64,000 nucleotides of DNA from the NCBI GenBank assembly GCA_009746045.1, contig RPFO01000034.1:2311971-2375970 (forward strand), read 5' to 3'. A program made the position numbers and the translations under genes. The notes under the pieces are model-generated. The model was not told where the DNA came from, searched no databases, and worked only from the letters and a program-made list of their open reading frames with translations. Of the stretch, positions 1 through 18,626 are shown piece by piece; position 1 is the stretch's first letter; every line of letters begins with the position of its first letter. This stretch comes from Mesostigma viride (Eukaryota > Streptophyta > Mesostigmatophyceae > Mesostigmatales > Mesostigmataceae).

Positions 1-1586
1 TCAGTCGCAGCCTATAGCTCTTCGGGAAGGTATAAGGCATTTCATAAAACGTGTTCTGGCAAGGATGTTGTGCGTATGGACGCTTCTTGTTGTTTGAGAG
101 TGACGCACCCTCTCCTCACAGGCCGCAGCGGCATCACAGCGCTCATGCGGTGAAGGGCCGCCAATGGTTTCTTTGCATTTTATCGTGCAGGGATGGAAGT
201 GTTATAGTGATGATGATGTTGGAGATATTGCATTTGTGTGACTGCATGTAGATAGCTGGCACCAATGGTTGTTTGAGCTTTCCTTTGTTATGATGATGTG
301 ACAAGACTACAATGTGCTGAGCCAACCATGGTTGACATGCATGACTGCATGCAAGCTATATATACCATGTTCTTACTTGGTTCCTTGCCCTCCATAGTCC
401 CAGTTTGTCATCCATGCCGGGGAGGACAGTTTAGGAGGTGTTGTTGTGTTGATTAGCTTGGTTGGCATCAACCTTACACTCTAACCTGGGAGAAACATAG
501 GAAATGCCGCTTAGGCATGTTAGGGCTACCATCGTCAAGGCTATGCACATATTTACAAGGCTGGCCATGCTGGAGGGATGATGAAGACATATGAGGTGCG
601 TGGCCACCCCTTTGTACTTTGTAAACATACTCTGCATGGTTTTGGTGCATGTTGGATGGCATATTAAGTGGCACTGTGGGGTTACTAACTTACTGAGTGG
701 TCCTTAGCGCCTTGTCATGTGGTCATATAGGAAACCCATCAACTTGAGCAGTTCTTGTCGCAATGACCCCCCACATTGAGCATGCGTTGCCGTCAGCGTG
801 CAAGAGTTGATTATGTGTGCTTTGGTCAGTTTGCAGATGTCTTTGATGAAGAAGGAGGTGCTAGTGTGGCTAAATGGTTACTCTAATTTCCTTGTAGCGT
901 CTACATGGGTGGCCGTCTTGGAATGGTTGTAACTTGGGCAGTTCTTGTCAGAATGGCGTCAAACCTTGAACATAGGAGGTACCATATGTGCAGAGAATGG
1001 TAGTATGTGGTTTGGCCAGTTTTCATGAGGCTTAGATGTATAAAGGGGTGTTAGTGTGGTTAAATACTAGCTAAAACCTCCCTTAGCTTCGTCACAGGTG
1101 GCAATCTAGGAATATCCATCAAATAGGGCTGCGCTTGTCAGAATGACCTGAAAATTTGGGGCTGCATGTCCCCCAACCTCTAGTATTTGGGAATATATGA
1201 TTTGGCCCTATTCCATGTGTTTATGATTTGATAATTTTTTTTTTCATTAAAAAAGTACCCTTTTTGCGGGAAAATCCATCAATGTGTGTAAACATGATTA
1301 TTTTGTGCTCAAAATTAGGTAGCATTTCTCAAAAGTCAGGGAACTATATGGGAATATATGATTTGGTCCCAATATGTTTGCCCACTGCCCTAGGAAAAAT
1401 GTGACTAGAATAGCGTCTTTTTCTATTTTTAGCGCGTTACCGGTGCCCTGTGGGGGCTAGTACCCCCCCCAAGTGGCTGGAAATTTTTTTTTTTATCATA
1501 TTAATGGTCCCCAATCATCATTGGATTTTTAGCACATGCATAGGTATGGTTTCCAGAAAAGTGCCCTTTAGGGGTGTCCCCTCCCC
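1..1586. mobile_element. Non-autonomous TTAA-target (piggyBac-like) DNA element, copy 1, truncated by window start
   Basis: This stretch matches 44203-45815 almost base for base, with scattered substitutions and small indels, and ends in the same terminal sequence GTCCCCTCCCC followed by TTAA (1587-1590). The full copy at 43503-45815 is bounded by TTAA on both sides with inverted termini, so this copy should start left of the window. No long ORF is present; short ORFs in both copies are not conserved as proteins. Internal A+T-rich tracts and a C homopolymer near 1460 are shared by both copies. Superfamily assignment rests only on the TTAA target and G/C-rich termini; no transposase is seen. 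Confidence 0.7.
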
Positions 1587-1596
1587 TTAATACGTC

Positions 1597-1832
1597 ACGC
1601 GCTATGCGTCAGCCTACCTATGGTATTGCACTGGTTGTATTGCACCCACAGTGTTGCGCCCCGGCACCATGCCGTGGAGAGAGCGCTCTGTGGCCTGCCC
1701 ACCTGCGGCAGTGAGAGAAGCTAGGGCGCCCTCCCTCCTTCTCGCTGTGTATATAGGGTTGAAGGTTCCTTTACTCTGTATTGGCACCCACGTGACGCAG
1801 TCACGTGCTTATTAATTAATTAATTAATTAAG
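1597..1832 (+). mobile_element. SINE-like or 5'-truncated LINE insertion with 3' hairpin and TTAA-repeat tail
   Basis: A 236-bp insertion bracketed by the 10-bp direct repeat TTAATACGTC (1587-1596 and 1833-1842). The left repeat includes the TTAA flank of the neighbouring DNA element, so this insertion came later. It ends with a 19-nt hairpin at 1789-1807 (8-bp stem CACGTGAC, loop GCA) and a tail of ATTA repeats (1810-1832). The same hairpin and tail end LINE A at 13061-13098, but the sequence upstream of the hairpin is unrelated. There is no ORF and no clear tRNA-like A or B box, so it may be a SINE using the LINE A machinery or the 3' end of a different LINE. Confidence 0.65.
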
Positions 1833-2301
1833 TTAATACGTCTTCCTTTGCTGATGTGTGTCTTAGCTCCCAATTTCCTCTTTTTTCCCCCCTTTTTGTC
1901 AAGTATTCCCAAGACCTCGTGCAGACATTGCTTACGATACGATTTCCTGTCACCGCTTACCCTGGGCTAGTATACCCACATCGGGGCACGGGGCACCGTA
2001 AAGGCTGTTTGTCGCAACCGAGGCAGAATCTTCACTAGTGATGAAACATTGATGTGCGGCATTGAAGGGAACTGGAGCGACAAATTTGTGGATTAATTCT
2101 TGTTGGGCAGACGGAATAGGAGCAGATGGAATAGAAGTGAGAGTGTATGTTCCGCTTTACTTTTTGTCGGGCAGTAGCTTGGGTTCAGGCGTCCGGTAGC
2201 TGACTGCCATGCTTATTCCACTCATGCTGTGTGTGAGCACAATATCTCTTGCCTCTAATGGTTTATCCCATACCACATGCCCCCCCCGCTCACGCGAACA
2301 G

Positions 2302-9852
<7,551 letters not shown>

Positions 9853-10388
9853 TGGTTGTGTAGCCCTCGCAAACCTGCTGGGTGCCATGAAGTGTCTATT
9901 TGTCAATATTGTATGTAGTATGATCATCTCAGGTTAATTTATTTGAGTATTTTTTGCCCAATAGGGCGGGTCAATTTGAAGAGCTCAACATAGTTTGTGA
10001 AGCGGGATGAGACTGCGTGGTCATGTGTATAGTGGCACTGAGCAGTGAGCTCTTGCGGCATCTCACATCACTGGCCAGCTGCACGTCGGTGTGCTTCACA
10101 ATGTCAGCCTGTGCAGAGCATGGATGCTGTCAGGCCAGCAAGCAAAACAGATGTACGTTATGTAGACCGTAACTTATGTGCTTACTCATAATGCTCTCTA
10201 GGCACAACGGTCGTGCTCTGCCCATATAATAACAAGCGAACAGTAGGAACCAGATAGTTCTGGCTGCTGCAGTAAGCAGCCATTAAGCTGTTGTGCTCGA
10301 TCGGCCGGCCGATCCAGGCACCTTACGGAAATTCGTGAAGCATGCAATAACATACTGTGCCACTAACTAGTTGGGATATTTATTATAT
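9853..10388. other. Intergenic stretch, no feature recognised
   Basis: Sequence between the membrane-protein stop codon and LINE A. I see no ORF, repeat or splice-consistent exon. It presumably includes the 3' UTR of the upstream gene. Confidence 0.5.
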
Positions 10389-10404
10389 ATGGGCCTCCGC
10401 TTAT

Positions 10405-13098
10405 TATATATTGGTCACACACACCTCGCCAAGTGGCACTGAACGCTGCATTGACTATGTTGTAATGCGCAAGCGTCATCAAGGATCTGTACTGAGCTGC
10501 TCGCTCGCATGTGATCCCCCTGGTGCGCTCCGATCATCGCATCGTCACCACCCGCATCCGCCTGCGATTCCCCTCGCCCTTTCGTAAGCACGTGGCACCA
10601 CCTGATTTGCGCACACTTCAGTTGCTCGAGAAATCTGACGACGCTCTGGAGGACTTCCCTGAGAAACGCGCCCACAATTAAGCGCGCCGCAGAGGCGTTC
10701 GTCGACGCGCTGGACATCCCGGCCAGCCACGCCCAGCTGTTCGCTGCCGGCCCGGCATCGGCCCTTCGGCACCTCGCTGACAAGCTGCCCGCGGCCGGGG
10801 CCCTGCTGCCCCCCCGCCGCCCGCCCCGCTTCACCAGCCTGCACCGGCTCCCCGCCGTCATCCAGGCCCGGCAAGCCCTGCGCGACAACAGCGACCCCGC
10901 CCGCTACGCCCGCCTCAAAGCCGATTACCACTCGGCCATCCGGCAGGCGACCAAGGAGCAGGAGGACCTTCATGTCCGCGAGTACTTTGCCCACCTCAAG
11001 GACCAGCACGGCAAGTACGCCTGGACCCGCCTGCGTCACGCCCAACGGCCCGCCGGCGGCGCGCAGCCGGCGCCGCGGACGCTCTCTGGCTCACCGCAGC
11101 AGCAGCTCGACCAGTGGTATTCCTCCCAGTCCCGGCTGCTCGGCGCCCCCCCCGCCGCCTCCGCCGCTTGGCCCTCTGGCGGCCGCACGCCTGGCAGTAG
11201 CACCGGCGGACGTCCCTGCGCCGCCCACGCCGCCCGCCGCTGAGCAGGACTACACGTACCCGGCCCTGACGAAACCCCTGGCCGACCCCAACGAGTTCCC
11301 GCCGTTCACCGAGCTCGAGCTGAGCACCGCCGCCAAGCAACTCCGCTTCTATGCCGCCGTTGGACCTGACCAGCTCCCAGCCCCGGTGATTAAGCTGACG
11401 GCGCTCACGGGGTTCCTGCTTGACGTCTGCAACCGGATCCTGCTTGCCGACGCGCCGCCGATTCCTGAGTGGCAGCACAGCTACCGTATTATGCTGTACA
11501 AAAACAAAGGTTCCCCTGACGACCCCGCCAACTACAGAGGAGTCTGCATCCAGAGCGCCGCACTTAAGTTGTTCATGCGCATGATCCTCAACCGCCTTCG
11601 TTCTGCTCTTGACTGTCACCTTGGGGAAAGTCAAATGGGCTTCCGTCCTGGGCGCAACACCGTCATGGCCATCTTCGTCGCGCGTCGCCTCTTCGAGGAA
11701 ATCGCTCTCCTGCAACCTGGTGAGTTTCCCGCCATCCTGATCTTCGTCGACTTCATCAAGGCTTTTGATTCTGTCCTCTGGGACGCTCTCTGGGCTGTAC
11801 TTACTCGCGCTCGCGTCCCCACTCCCCTGATTACCGTCATCCGCACGGTGTATGAGGGGTCGACCACTTCGGTGCGCACTCAACACGGCATTACCCCGCC
11901 ATGCCCACTGCAGACCGGCGTCTGGCAGCCGGTTGCGTCCTGTCGCCGTACCTGTTTATTATTGTAGTGGATTATGTTATGCGCCAGGCACGTGCTCGCT
12001 TTGCTAGCATTGCAGGCCGTGCCCCTGGCCTAGCGATCACGAACGAGCTTGGGGAAGGGGGGCCGACTAACAAGCAGAATTTACTAGCTGACCTCATTTA
12101 TGCCGACGATATCACGCGCATCGAGAAGCCGGAGTCTGCCCAACTTTGGCTGGACTGCCTGGCGCTTGAGGCTCGGGCGGTTGGTCTAGAAATCAGCCCC
12201 AAAACGGAGGCCCTGGCCCTCGGCATGGCAGGGCCCCCACCCACACTCCGCCTCTTAGACGATGCCGAGGTCAACTACCCTCCTTCAGGCCGCTTCAAGC
12301 TGCTCAGCAGTTGGCTTCCCGACTGCGAGGACGACATGACGACACAGATCGGCATGGCGTGGGCGCACCTTCATGACCACCGCCGCTGGTGGAGCAACCC
12401 CGCCCTACCCCGGATCGTCAAGCGTGACCTCTTCAAGGTCGTCATTCTGACGATCCTGACCTACGGCGCCGAGACGTGGACACTGACGCAGGAGCTGGAG
12501 CAACGACTCGACGGCGCCGTCACCAAGATGCTGCGCAAGGCCCTTAACATCCCCTTTGGTTTGCACATTAGTAATGAGGATTTGTACGCTGATTTGCCCT
12601 ATGTTTCCCACATGATTAGGCACAGGCGCCTGGGCCTAGCCGGGCACCTGGCCCGCACAGATCAGGTAGATACATCAGATAGACTAGCTGGCACCAAGCC
12701 CGCCCAGCCTGGGCGATATGTCCTCACCTGGCGTGCCCCCGGCCGCGCGCGGCAGGGCCGCCACCCGTGGACTTCTCGTGATAGACTCGGCATGGACATG
12801 TGCTACACTAGACGTGACGGGCTCACCCCCGGGCAACCTCCTGGTTTGTCTGTAATAATAATGGAGGCAGATGGTGCGCAAGGATAGATGGCAAGTAGTG
12901 ATGAAGGAGACCACCCCCAAGCCTGTGGGGGCTCCGCGTGTGACCAAGTATGGCATTCATAGCGATTCGGGCCGCGGTGCCCACACCCCTGTAACTAGGA
13001 CCTAGATAGCTTATACCATCCATTCCATCCCATGTTCCCCTCCCACTGAGGACTTATGCTCACGTGACGCAGTCACGTGTCTATTAATTAATTAAGCA
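10405..13098 (+). mobile_element. LINE A: 5'-truncated non-LTR retrotransposon with TSD
   Basis: Bounded by a 16-bp direct repeat with one mismatch: ATGGGCCTCCGCTTAT at 10389-10404 and the same with one base changed at 13099-13114. The element starts inside the endonuclease coding region, so it is 5' truncated, as expected for target-primed reverse transcription. The 3' end is a 19-nt hairpin (13061-13079, stem CACGTGAC) and an ATTA-repeat tail (13083-13095). The body encodes endonuclease end, reverse transcriptase and C-terminal region, with at least one frameshift near 11900-11967. Confidence 0.85.
10417..12887 (+). pseudogene. LINE A ORF2 remnant: APE-type endonuclease end and reverse transcriptase
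   Basis: In shifting frames the translation shows the end of an APE-type endonuclease (IDYVVMRKRH, then SDHRIVTTRI with the conserved Ser-Asp-His, near 10520-10560), a linker, and the RT palm: WQHSYRIMLYKNKG and NYRGVCIQ (about 11470-11550), FVDFIKAFDSVLW (about 11745), and the catalytic LIYADDITR (about 12092-12118). The distal part contains YGAETWTLT, RRLGLAGHLAR and a C-terminal basic region, typical of LINE proteins. RT is split between two overlapping frames (to 11967 and from 11901), and the endonuclease is incomplete, so the copy is dead. Best relative in the window is B1 on the other strand. Confidence 0.85.
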
Positions 13099-13114
13099 AT
13101 GGGCCTCCGATTAT

Positions 13115-13668
13115 CAATCAGGGGTGTAATGCAAAGCATCCTGACCGCACTGTACCAAAGCCGCGCACTTTCAAGCTGAGTAAGGTAGCGTGCCATGCTC
13201 AATCAAGCGCCAGAAAAATCATATCACTCGGCAGGGTGCGTGACTAATTACTCTAATAAGAAAAGAGTCTGCCGTGGACATCCACCAGTCACCTCGTGAC
13301 AGTGATCGACCGCCCCTGGGGGTTCGGGACTGTCACTTTGCCAGAAAAAAATATTCAAAATGGTACTATTACAGCACGTCACAAACTGTGTTAGTTATGC
13401 CGTAAATTCGGCATTGGAAGTCCGTCTAATTTGGTTGAGTCTACGTTAAGTTCTAGCCTGCCGATCGGTGGTCCCGGTCGTGCCGTTGGCCAGATAGTAT
13501 TCTACCATCAATACAGTGTCCGTGGCGCGTTGCGCCGTGTACATACATGATGGCTTGGTTGGACTAGTGTTTTGACCATTGGTGTCCTGTCTATATGCAG
13601 CGTGTGAGCTGCTGCACTCAGCCACTAACCTGACTGGCGACAGTCCACCAAGCCCGAGTGGCCTGGCA
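13115..13668. other. Spacer between LINEs A and B1, no gene recognised
   Basis: Non-coding by inspection. A short inverted repeat (GTGACAGT...ACTGTCAC) lies near 13297-13341. Nothing else can be supported. Confidence 0.4.
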
Positions 13669-13836
13669 TTAATTAATTAATTAGACTCGTGCTCCCGTTG
13701 GGGAGTCACGGAGCATTAACCCCGATGGATGGATGGATGGGTGCATACAGTCCTACCATGCAGTCTAAGCTATCTACAACATCTATCTACAACATCTATC
13801 TACAACATCTATCTACAAAATCTATCAACAACAACT

Positions 13837-14347
13837 CTACCCTAGGGGACCTGTCTGGCGTGCTTCCCGTACGTATGTTTGCACACGCGGGCGCTTCCCC
13901 ACGGGGGGGGGCTCGTTGTCCTCTATGACCTGGGCCCACTTGGCCTTGTCCATCATATTTTTCCAAATCACGGAGAGGCCTAGGCCCCCCATGTCCTCTA
14001 CTAGCTGTTCTTTGAAGGTGCGGGCCTTGCGGCGTCTAACATCACGGGGCCCGGCCCACGTTAGGAGGTGCCGGCCAGGCTGAGCTGGTCGCAGTCCTGC
14101 GGGGGGGGGCACCTGAGGTGTCTATACCTGGTTGGTGCGAGCTAGCCAGCTAGGTGCCCTACTAGCTGCAGGCGCCGCTGCTTAATGGTGCTGGTCATAT
14201 ATGGCATGCCAAGGTACAGGTCCTCATTGCGGACATGAGCAGCATATCCTACTCTGAAAATGGATCGCAGCATGTTGGTGACCGCGCCGTCCAGCTTGCG
14301 GGCCAGGTCGGCGGAGAGGGTCCACGTCTCGGCCCCATACGTGAGAA
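13837..14347 (-). pseudogene. LINE B1 C-terminal region
   Basis: Continues the B1 protein on the far side of B2: YGAETWTLSADLARKLDGAV, then RNEDLYLGMPY, RRLQLVGHLA and a C-terminal block RHLLTWAGPRDVRRRKARTF with LVEDMGGLGL, ending at 13837. The order matches the C-terminal third of LINE A. A frameshift lies near 14112. It ends about 120 bp before the 3' hairpin, with a short tandem repeat of ATCTATCTACAAC (13771-13818) in the 3' UTR. Confidence 0.75.
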
Positions 14348-15159
14348 TTAATTAATTAATTAATTAAACTCGTGCTCCCGTTGGGGAGTCACGGAGCACC
14401 GAAGTGCTTTTAATCCCTGTGTGTGCACTACAGGAGAAAGGGCAGAAACCCCCAGTCTCCTTCATGCCCAAGGCATGCCACAGCTGCAATCGGGCGCGGC
14501 TAGCTAAAAGGACAGGCTAACGATCCGGCAAACTGTGGGTGCAATAAGACCCATGTGAGCATATCATAGCAAGGAGCGTGGGCAAGTAATCTGAACATAG
14601 CCAGGGCGTAGCATGGCTGTACTAGAACTAGGCTAAGGCTATGGCTGGTTGCCGTACCGTGCGTTGGCGGCACGTGACTAGGTGTGTTGGCACAGCTAGG
14701 CAAACATTCTAGGCATGGCTGCCTTAGCGACAGTGACTCCAATGGTTACAAGCTAGGGCTATTGCTATTCTAGCCCGCTGGGGGCGTCCACATCTTGTGG
14801 TTGATCATCAGGTCCCCGCCCCTCCAGTATACACCTTGGGCTTCTGGGGGTCCTGCTTATGGCGGAGGTATTCCGGCCACAGGTCGCGTCGCTGCTGTTG
14901 CTGAGCGGGGGTTAGGTCGTCATCCAGCGTCCAGGTGAGGTCGTGCAACCGCTTGCGACGAGAGAGGAACCGCTGCTTATCCTCAGGGGAGAGGAAGGTG
15001 AGCAGGACTGGTGGGGTGGCCGCCTTGTCCCGTGAGTGGGGAAGGCGGTGGCACCCACGCAGTTCTACCTCACCGACCAGGCCCATGAGGGTAAGAAGCT
15101 GGTTCTTGATCTCGTCAGCAAGGGAGGTTGACGTCTCACCTGGCTTCTGGGGGAAGCGA
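14348..15159 (-). mobile_element. B2: nested non-autonomous element carrying a LINE ORF1 fragment
   Basis: An 812-bp insertion inside the B1 RT gene, flanked by the 9-bp direct repeat ACGTGAGAA (14339-14347 and 15159-15167; the first base is ambiguous with the element). Its 3' end (left) has an ATTA tail (14348-14366) and a hairpin at 14372-14399 with a perfect 7-bp stem GTGCTCC/GGAGCAC. The last 31 nt of the element match those of B1 exactly, while the sequence just upstream differs. It carries an ORF1-like segment but no endonuclease or RT. Confidence 0.8.
14766..15150 (-). pseudogene. LINE ORF1-like protein fragment in B2
   Basis: Minus-strand translation from about 15150: SLADEIKNQLL, VGEVELRGCHRLP, PPVLLTFLSPEDKQRFLSRR, WTLDDDLTPAQQQQRRDLWP and, after one base of frameshift near 14825, YWRGGDLMINHKMW ending in TAG near 14767. 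The pattern (hydrophobic strand, charged turn, RxRK helix, then LTPxQxxxRRxLW) is that of nucleic-acid-binding ORF1 proteins encoded upstream of LINE ORF2. The N-terminal part is missing. No ORF2 follows, only about 370 bp of non-coding DNA to the hairpin. Confidence 0.6.
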
Positions 15160-16545
15160 CGTGAGAACAGGCAGGACGAGGACCTTAAACAGGTCCTGTT
15201 TCTCGATCTTGCCCAGGGGCTTGCACCACAGGGCGCCCGGTATTGGCGTAAAGCGTGCCAGGCGAGGGAGATGCGATGGTCCACATCAGCCTCGCAGCTG
15301 GGAAGCAGGCTGCCCATGCAGCAGCTTGACGCGGTCCCGATACAGGACTCGAGAGGGCTCCGTCAAGGAGAAAGAGGTCTGGCTGGCGGTGGGTGGGTGA
15401 GCCCAATCGCCAGAGCCTCTGTCTTCTTGCTGACCTCAAGCCCCACTGCACGGGCCTCAATAGCCAGGCAGTCGAGCCACGTCTGCACACGGTGCCCAGT
15501 GTCCCCCGGAAGAGGGTGGTGTCGTCTGCGTACATGTAGATGATGTCCGCCAGCCGAATCTCCGTTTCCGCTCTGCCATGCCAGAAGCGGTTGGCGACCT
15601 GCACCCCTGGTTCCCTACCCACGATGCGGGCAAATCACTTGCGCGCCTGAATCATTACGTATTCGACCACAATAATGAACAGGTACGGCGTCGACAGCAC
15701 GCAGCCCTGCCACGGCACCCTTCTGTAAAGGGCATGGTGGCATGGTCCCGTAAGAAGTGCGCACCGAAGTGGTGGACCCTTCATACAGGTTGCGGATAAC
15801 AGCAATAAGGGGGCGGGGGATCCGGAACAGCTCGAGGATGTCCCATAGCGCAGGCCAGAAAACCGAATCGAAGGCTTTGATGAAGTCCACCAGCACAGGG
15901 TGCAAAGGGGACTCGATCACCAGGCTGAAGGCGTTGCAGTGGCCTCCACCAGTCGGCGAGTAGCGAAGAGCGCCTGTACGTACTGTGTTGCGACCTGAAC
16001 GGAAGCCGTGCTGAGTCTCGCTGAGGTGACCGTCCAGGGCCGTACGCAGGCGGTTCAGGATGAGCCGCATGAGATTCAGCTTGAGGGGGGCACTTTGGAT
16101 GCACACGCCTCTGTAGGTACCGGGGTCGGCTGGCGACCCCTTGTTCTTGTACAGCATCGTGCGAAAACTGTGTTGCCAGGCCGCTGGAGGCGGTTGCGAC
16201 GACAGCAGAAGGCGGTTGCAGATATGTATATCCCGGAAGAGCAGCATAATACCAGTCGGTCCTCAAAATAAATTCGGCTGCAAGTTTCACAATTAACTGC
16301 GGCTGGAATCTCGTCGGAGCCGGTGGCGGCGGTGTAACGCAGGCGCTGGACCGCCTTCGTGACCTCGCGAGAGGTGAAAGGAGGCATGTCTGACGGGTCA
16401 CCAAGCGGGCCGATCGCGGGGGGACTAGGTAGTCCGCTGCTGACCGAGGCGGGGCCGGGGGCCCGGCGGGGCCGCCGACAAGGGCAGCCGGGCGGGCGGC
16501 GGCGGCTGGGAGCAGGGGCGGGGGCGGCGCAGCTGTCCCCACGAC
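15160..16545 (-). pseudogene. LINE B1 reverse transcriptase, N-terminal and palm part
   Basis: Read on the minus strand in several frames: PPFTSREVTKAVQRLRY, WQHSFRTMLYKNKG with TYRGVCIQ (about 16080-16170), FRSGRNTV, VDFIKAFDSVFW (about 15850-15890), and the catalytic YADDTTLFRG (about 15510-15545). It then reaches the thumb region ending LVLPVLT at 15160. Similarity to LINE A runs throughout. Frameshifts around 15960, 15620 and 15260 make it non-functional. The open frame that appears to continue from this RT into 14808 is an artefact of the nested insertion. Confidence 0.8.
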
Positions 16546-16601
16546 CTCAGCCCGGCGTGGCCACGGCCCAGGTATACGAAGCCGCTTGGCGGGGACGCCA
16601 G

Positions 16602-16956
16602 TGTTACGTCGCGTAACTTTTGTTGTTGCTACGGACGTAAATTGGGTCCTCGGTTGCCTCGGCCATTCCGAAACAATCCGTTGACTTTCCTAGGCTTACG
16701 TGTAGTTAGGACCTTTTGGCCGGTTGGTACCGGGCCTTGTGACGTGGCAATAGTACAGTATGGTGGTTTGGTGCAGTCGCGCCGCGCTGCGTACTTTAGT
16801 AGTGGTCCTTTTATCCTCCGTGTGAACCCAGTGGACATGCGTTGGTCCTGTAGGCGAGGGTCGATGTCGGCCCGAGCATACACGCATGTCGGCGATCACT
16901 TTATGCAGCAGTTGTCCTTCGTGAATTGACCCGGCGTGTGTTATGGATTCGTAACA
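16602..16956 (+). repeat. 5' LTR of Ty3/gypsy-like element G1
   Basis: Starts TGTTACG and ends CGTAACA, a perfect 7-bp terminal inverted repeat, 355 bp. A diverged copy lies at 47263-47601. Both are followed by related leader sequence rather than by a target duplication, so each is a 5' LTR, not a solo LTR. A T/G-rich palindromic start (TGTTACGTCGCGTAAC) is shared. Confidence 0.6.
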
Positions 16957-17794
16957 CATATTAGCTATAGGGTCATGGTGTAGTAGTGTTTCCTTCGTAG
17001 TACCCAGGCTGGTTTTATTCGGTGTATGGCGTATTATATTAGAATGTATAAGAATGCATTGACAACAGAGTCGTCACGTCCCAGGTCTTTCCACAATATA
17101 GCTCCTCATCACTAGGTAACCTCACTAGTTTAGGTGAAGTAAGGCTAGCTAGGTATTTGGGATAGAGGAGAGCCAGGGCGCAACAATGGTAGCGGAGATA
17201 ATTTAGGTGGACGCGACGATATTCCCTTGCAACGGTCACCTTATACGCCAGAGACCTTCCGCGGTCAGGGTACCGAAGAAGACAACCTCTTGACAGGCAA
17301 GGGGCGGGTCGCCTGCAAGCTAGCTGGGTAGTGCTGCTCGATTCGGGACACGCCCTGCCTAGAAGTTAGACCTGCTCAAAGCGGATGAACTCCTCACGTA
17401 GCTAGCTTCCTTCTCCTTTTCCTTCTGTGTGTGCATTTCATTGCTGGGTGCTGTTTGACGTTGGTTAGTGGGTTAGACGGTTCAATCGTGCTGGTTAGGG
17501 AGACGATTAGCGTCTCTTTAGACTGCACCTCTCTTTCCGTGCATGCTGCTATTTTCCTTAGATTTTCCTGCGTGCAGAACCGTAAGCTAGCTCCTTTTCT
17601 TCCTGTGTATACACGCGTTTCCTTGGAATGTTGTTTGATTACGTTAGCTAGGATTGACGGTTCAATAGGGCTGGATAGTGGGACGATTAGCGTCTCTTTA
17701 GACTACACCTCTTTTCCGTGCATGCTGCTGTGTTTTCTTAGATTCTTCCTCGTGCAGAATCTTGAGCCGGATGTTTATTTACCAACGGGCGCTG
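16957..17794 (+). other. G1 leader region with internal tandem duplication
   Basis: Follows the LTR and aligns in part with 47602-48076 (for example the block ending CTCACGTAGCTAG). About 170 bp is tandemly duplicated with divergence (around 17403-17580 and 17585-17760; shared ACGATTAGCGTCTCTTTAGACT). The small Arg/Gly-rich ORF present in G2 is degenerate here. The leader is interrupted at 17794 by C2 and resumes at 22741. Confidence 0.5.
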
Positions 17795-18626
17795 TGTTGG
17801 AAAAGTAGAGGAAACTAATGGGTTTTACACGATGCCTTTTGCTTGGCCTTGCTACCCTTTCACCTTGCAGGTGATGAAAGACTGAGCTTGAAGACAATGG
17901 AAGAGAGACCAGAAAAAGAGTTTTTTTTCATAGATTTAGAGGTTAGGAAAAGAGGTTCAATAGATGTTAAATGGAGGTGGAATAGAGGTTCAATGGAGGT
18001 TCCTGCCCTTAGGGGGCAGTTTCCTTTTATACCTTTTAGGCTAGGAAGGATGACATCAGCAATGACATCATCACAGAAGCTTGTAGAAACATCCTAGCAT
18101 ATTCCTAGCATACTCCCAGCATATTCTCAGTATATTCCAGGAATATTCCTGGCATATTCTTAGAACATTCCTAGAACATTCTAGACATGATCCAAAGAGC
18201 TGGCATAATAGCTAGATGCCAAGTGTCTACATAATAATGTGCCACATAACATAATCAATAAAGTGACACATCTCTTTCCTTGGAGTGACAAGTGTCATGC
18301 AATGAGTCTACCCACTTGTCATCATGTAAGTCATAACATGTGTCATCATGAGCTGCCAACACTTGTCAGCTCATGGACCAAACACTTGTCCAATAGGCCA
18401 TAGCACCACTTGTCAATCAAATACGTGATGCTACTAGGCTGACTCAGGGTACAAGTCATCCATGTCCAAGTATAGGACTATGGCACATGAATATTGATCA
18501 GCTCATTGAGCCCGATTCATCTAGCTTATCATAGCTATCAAATTCCCAGTCCATATGGAATAAATCCAACAAGATAGAAATCAGGCTGGGATATATTGTG
18601 GCCAGGTGGATATAATATCCCTAACA
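17795..18626 (-). repeat. C2 3' LTR
   Basis: 832 bp, TGTTGG at the left end and CCTAACA at the right end on the plus strand. Nearly identical to 21892-22735 apart from a 12-bp deletion (the repeated unit GGAGGTGAAATG is missing). Rich in tandem-like CATATTCC and TGTCA motifs. Confidence 0.9.

Larger units (their letters stand above)
13669..16600 (-). mobile_element. LINE B1: 5'-truncated non-LTR retrotransposon interrupted by B2
   Basis: Minus-strand element whose 3' end lies at left: an ATTA-repeat tail (13669-13684) next to a hairpin (13689-13715, arms GTGCTCC/GGAGCA). It encodes RT in two blocks, 15160-16545 and 13837-14347, separated by the nested insertion B2. Removing 14348-15159 plus one copy of the 9-bp repeat ACGTGAGAA restores the reading LPVLTYGAETW, matching LTYGAETWTLT of LINE A. 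The 5' limit is not sharp (16545-16600), next to the LTR at 16602. Flanks AGCCCGAGTGGCC (about 13651) and AGCCCGGCGTGGCC (about 16550) may be a decayed TSD. Confidence 0.75.

Noticed and set aside
14808..15317. Apparent RT-ORF1 fusion protein on the minus strand
   Set aside because: The 9-bp TSD at both edges of 14348-15159 shows a nested insertion; the open frame across the junction is chance.
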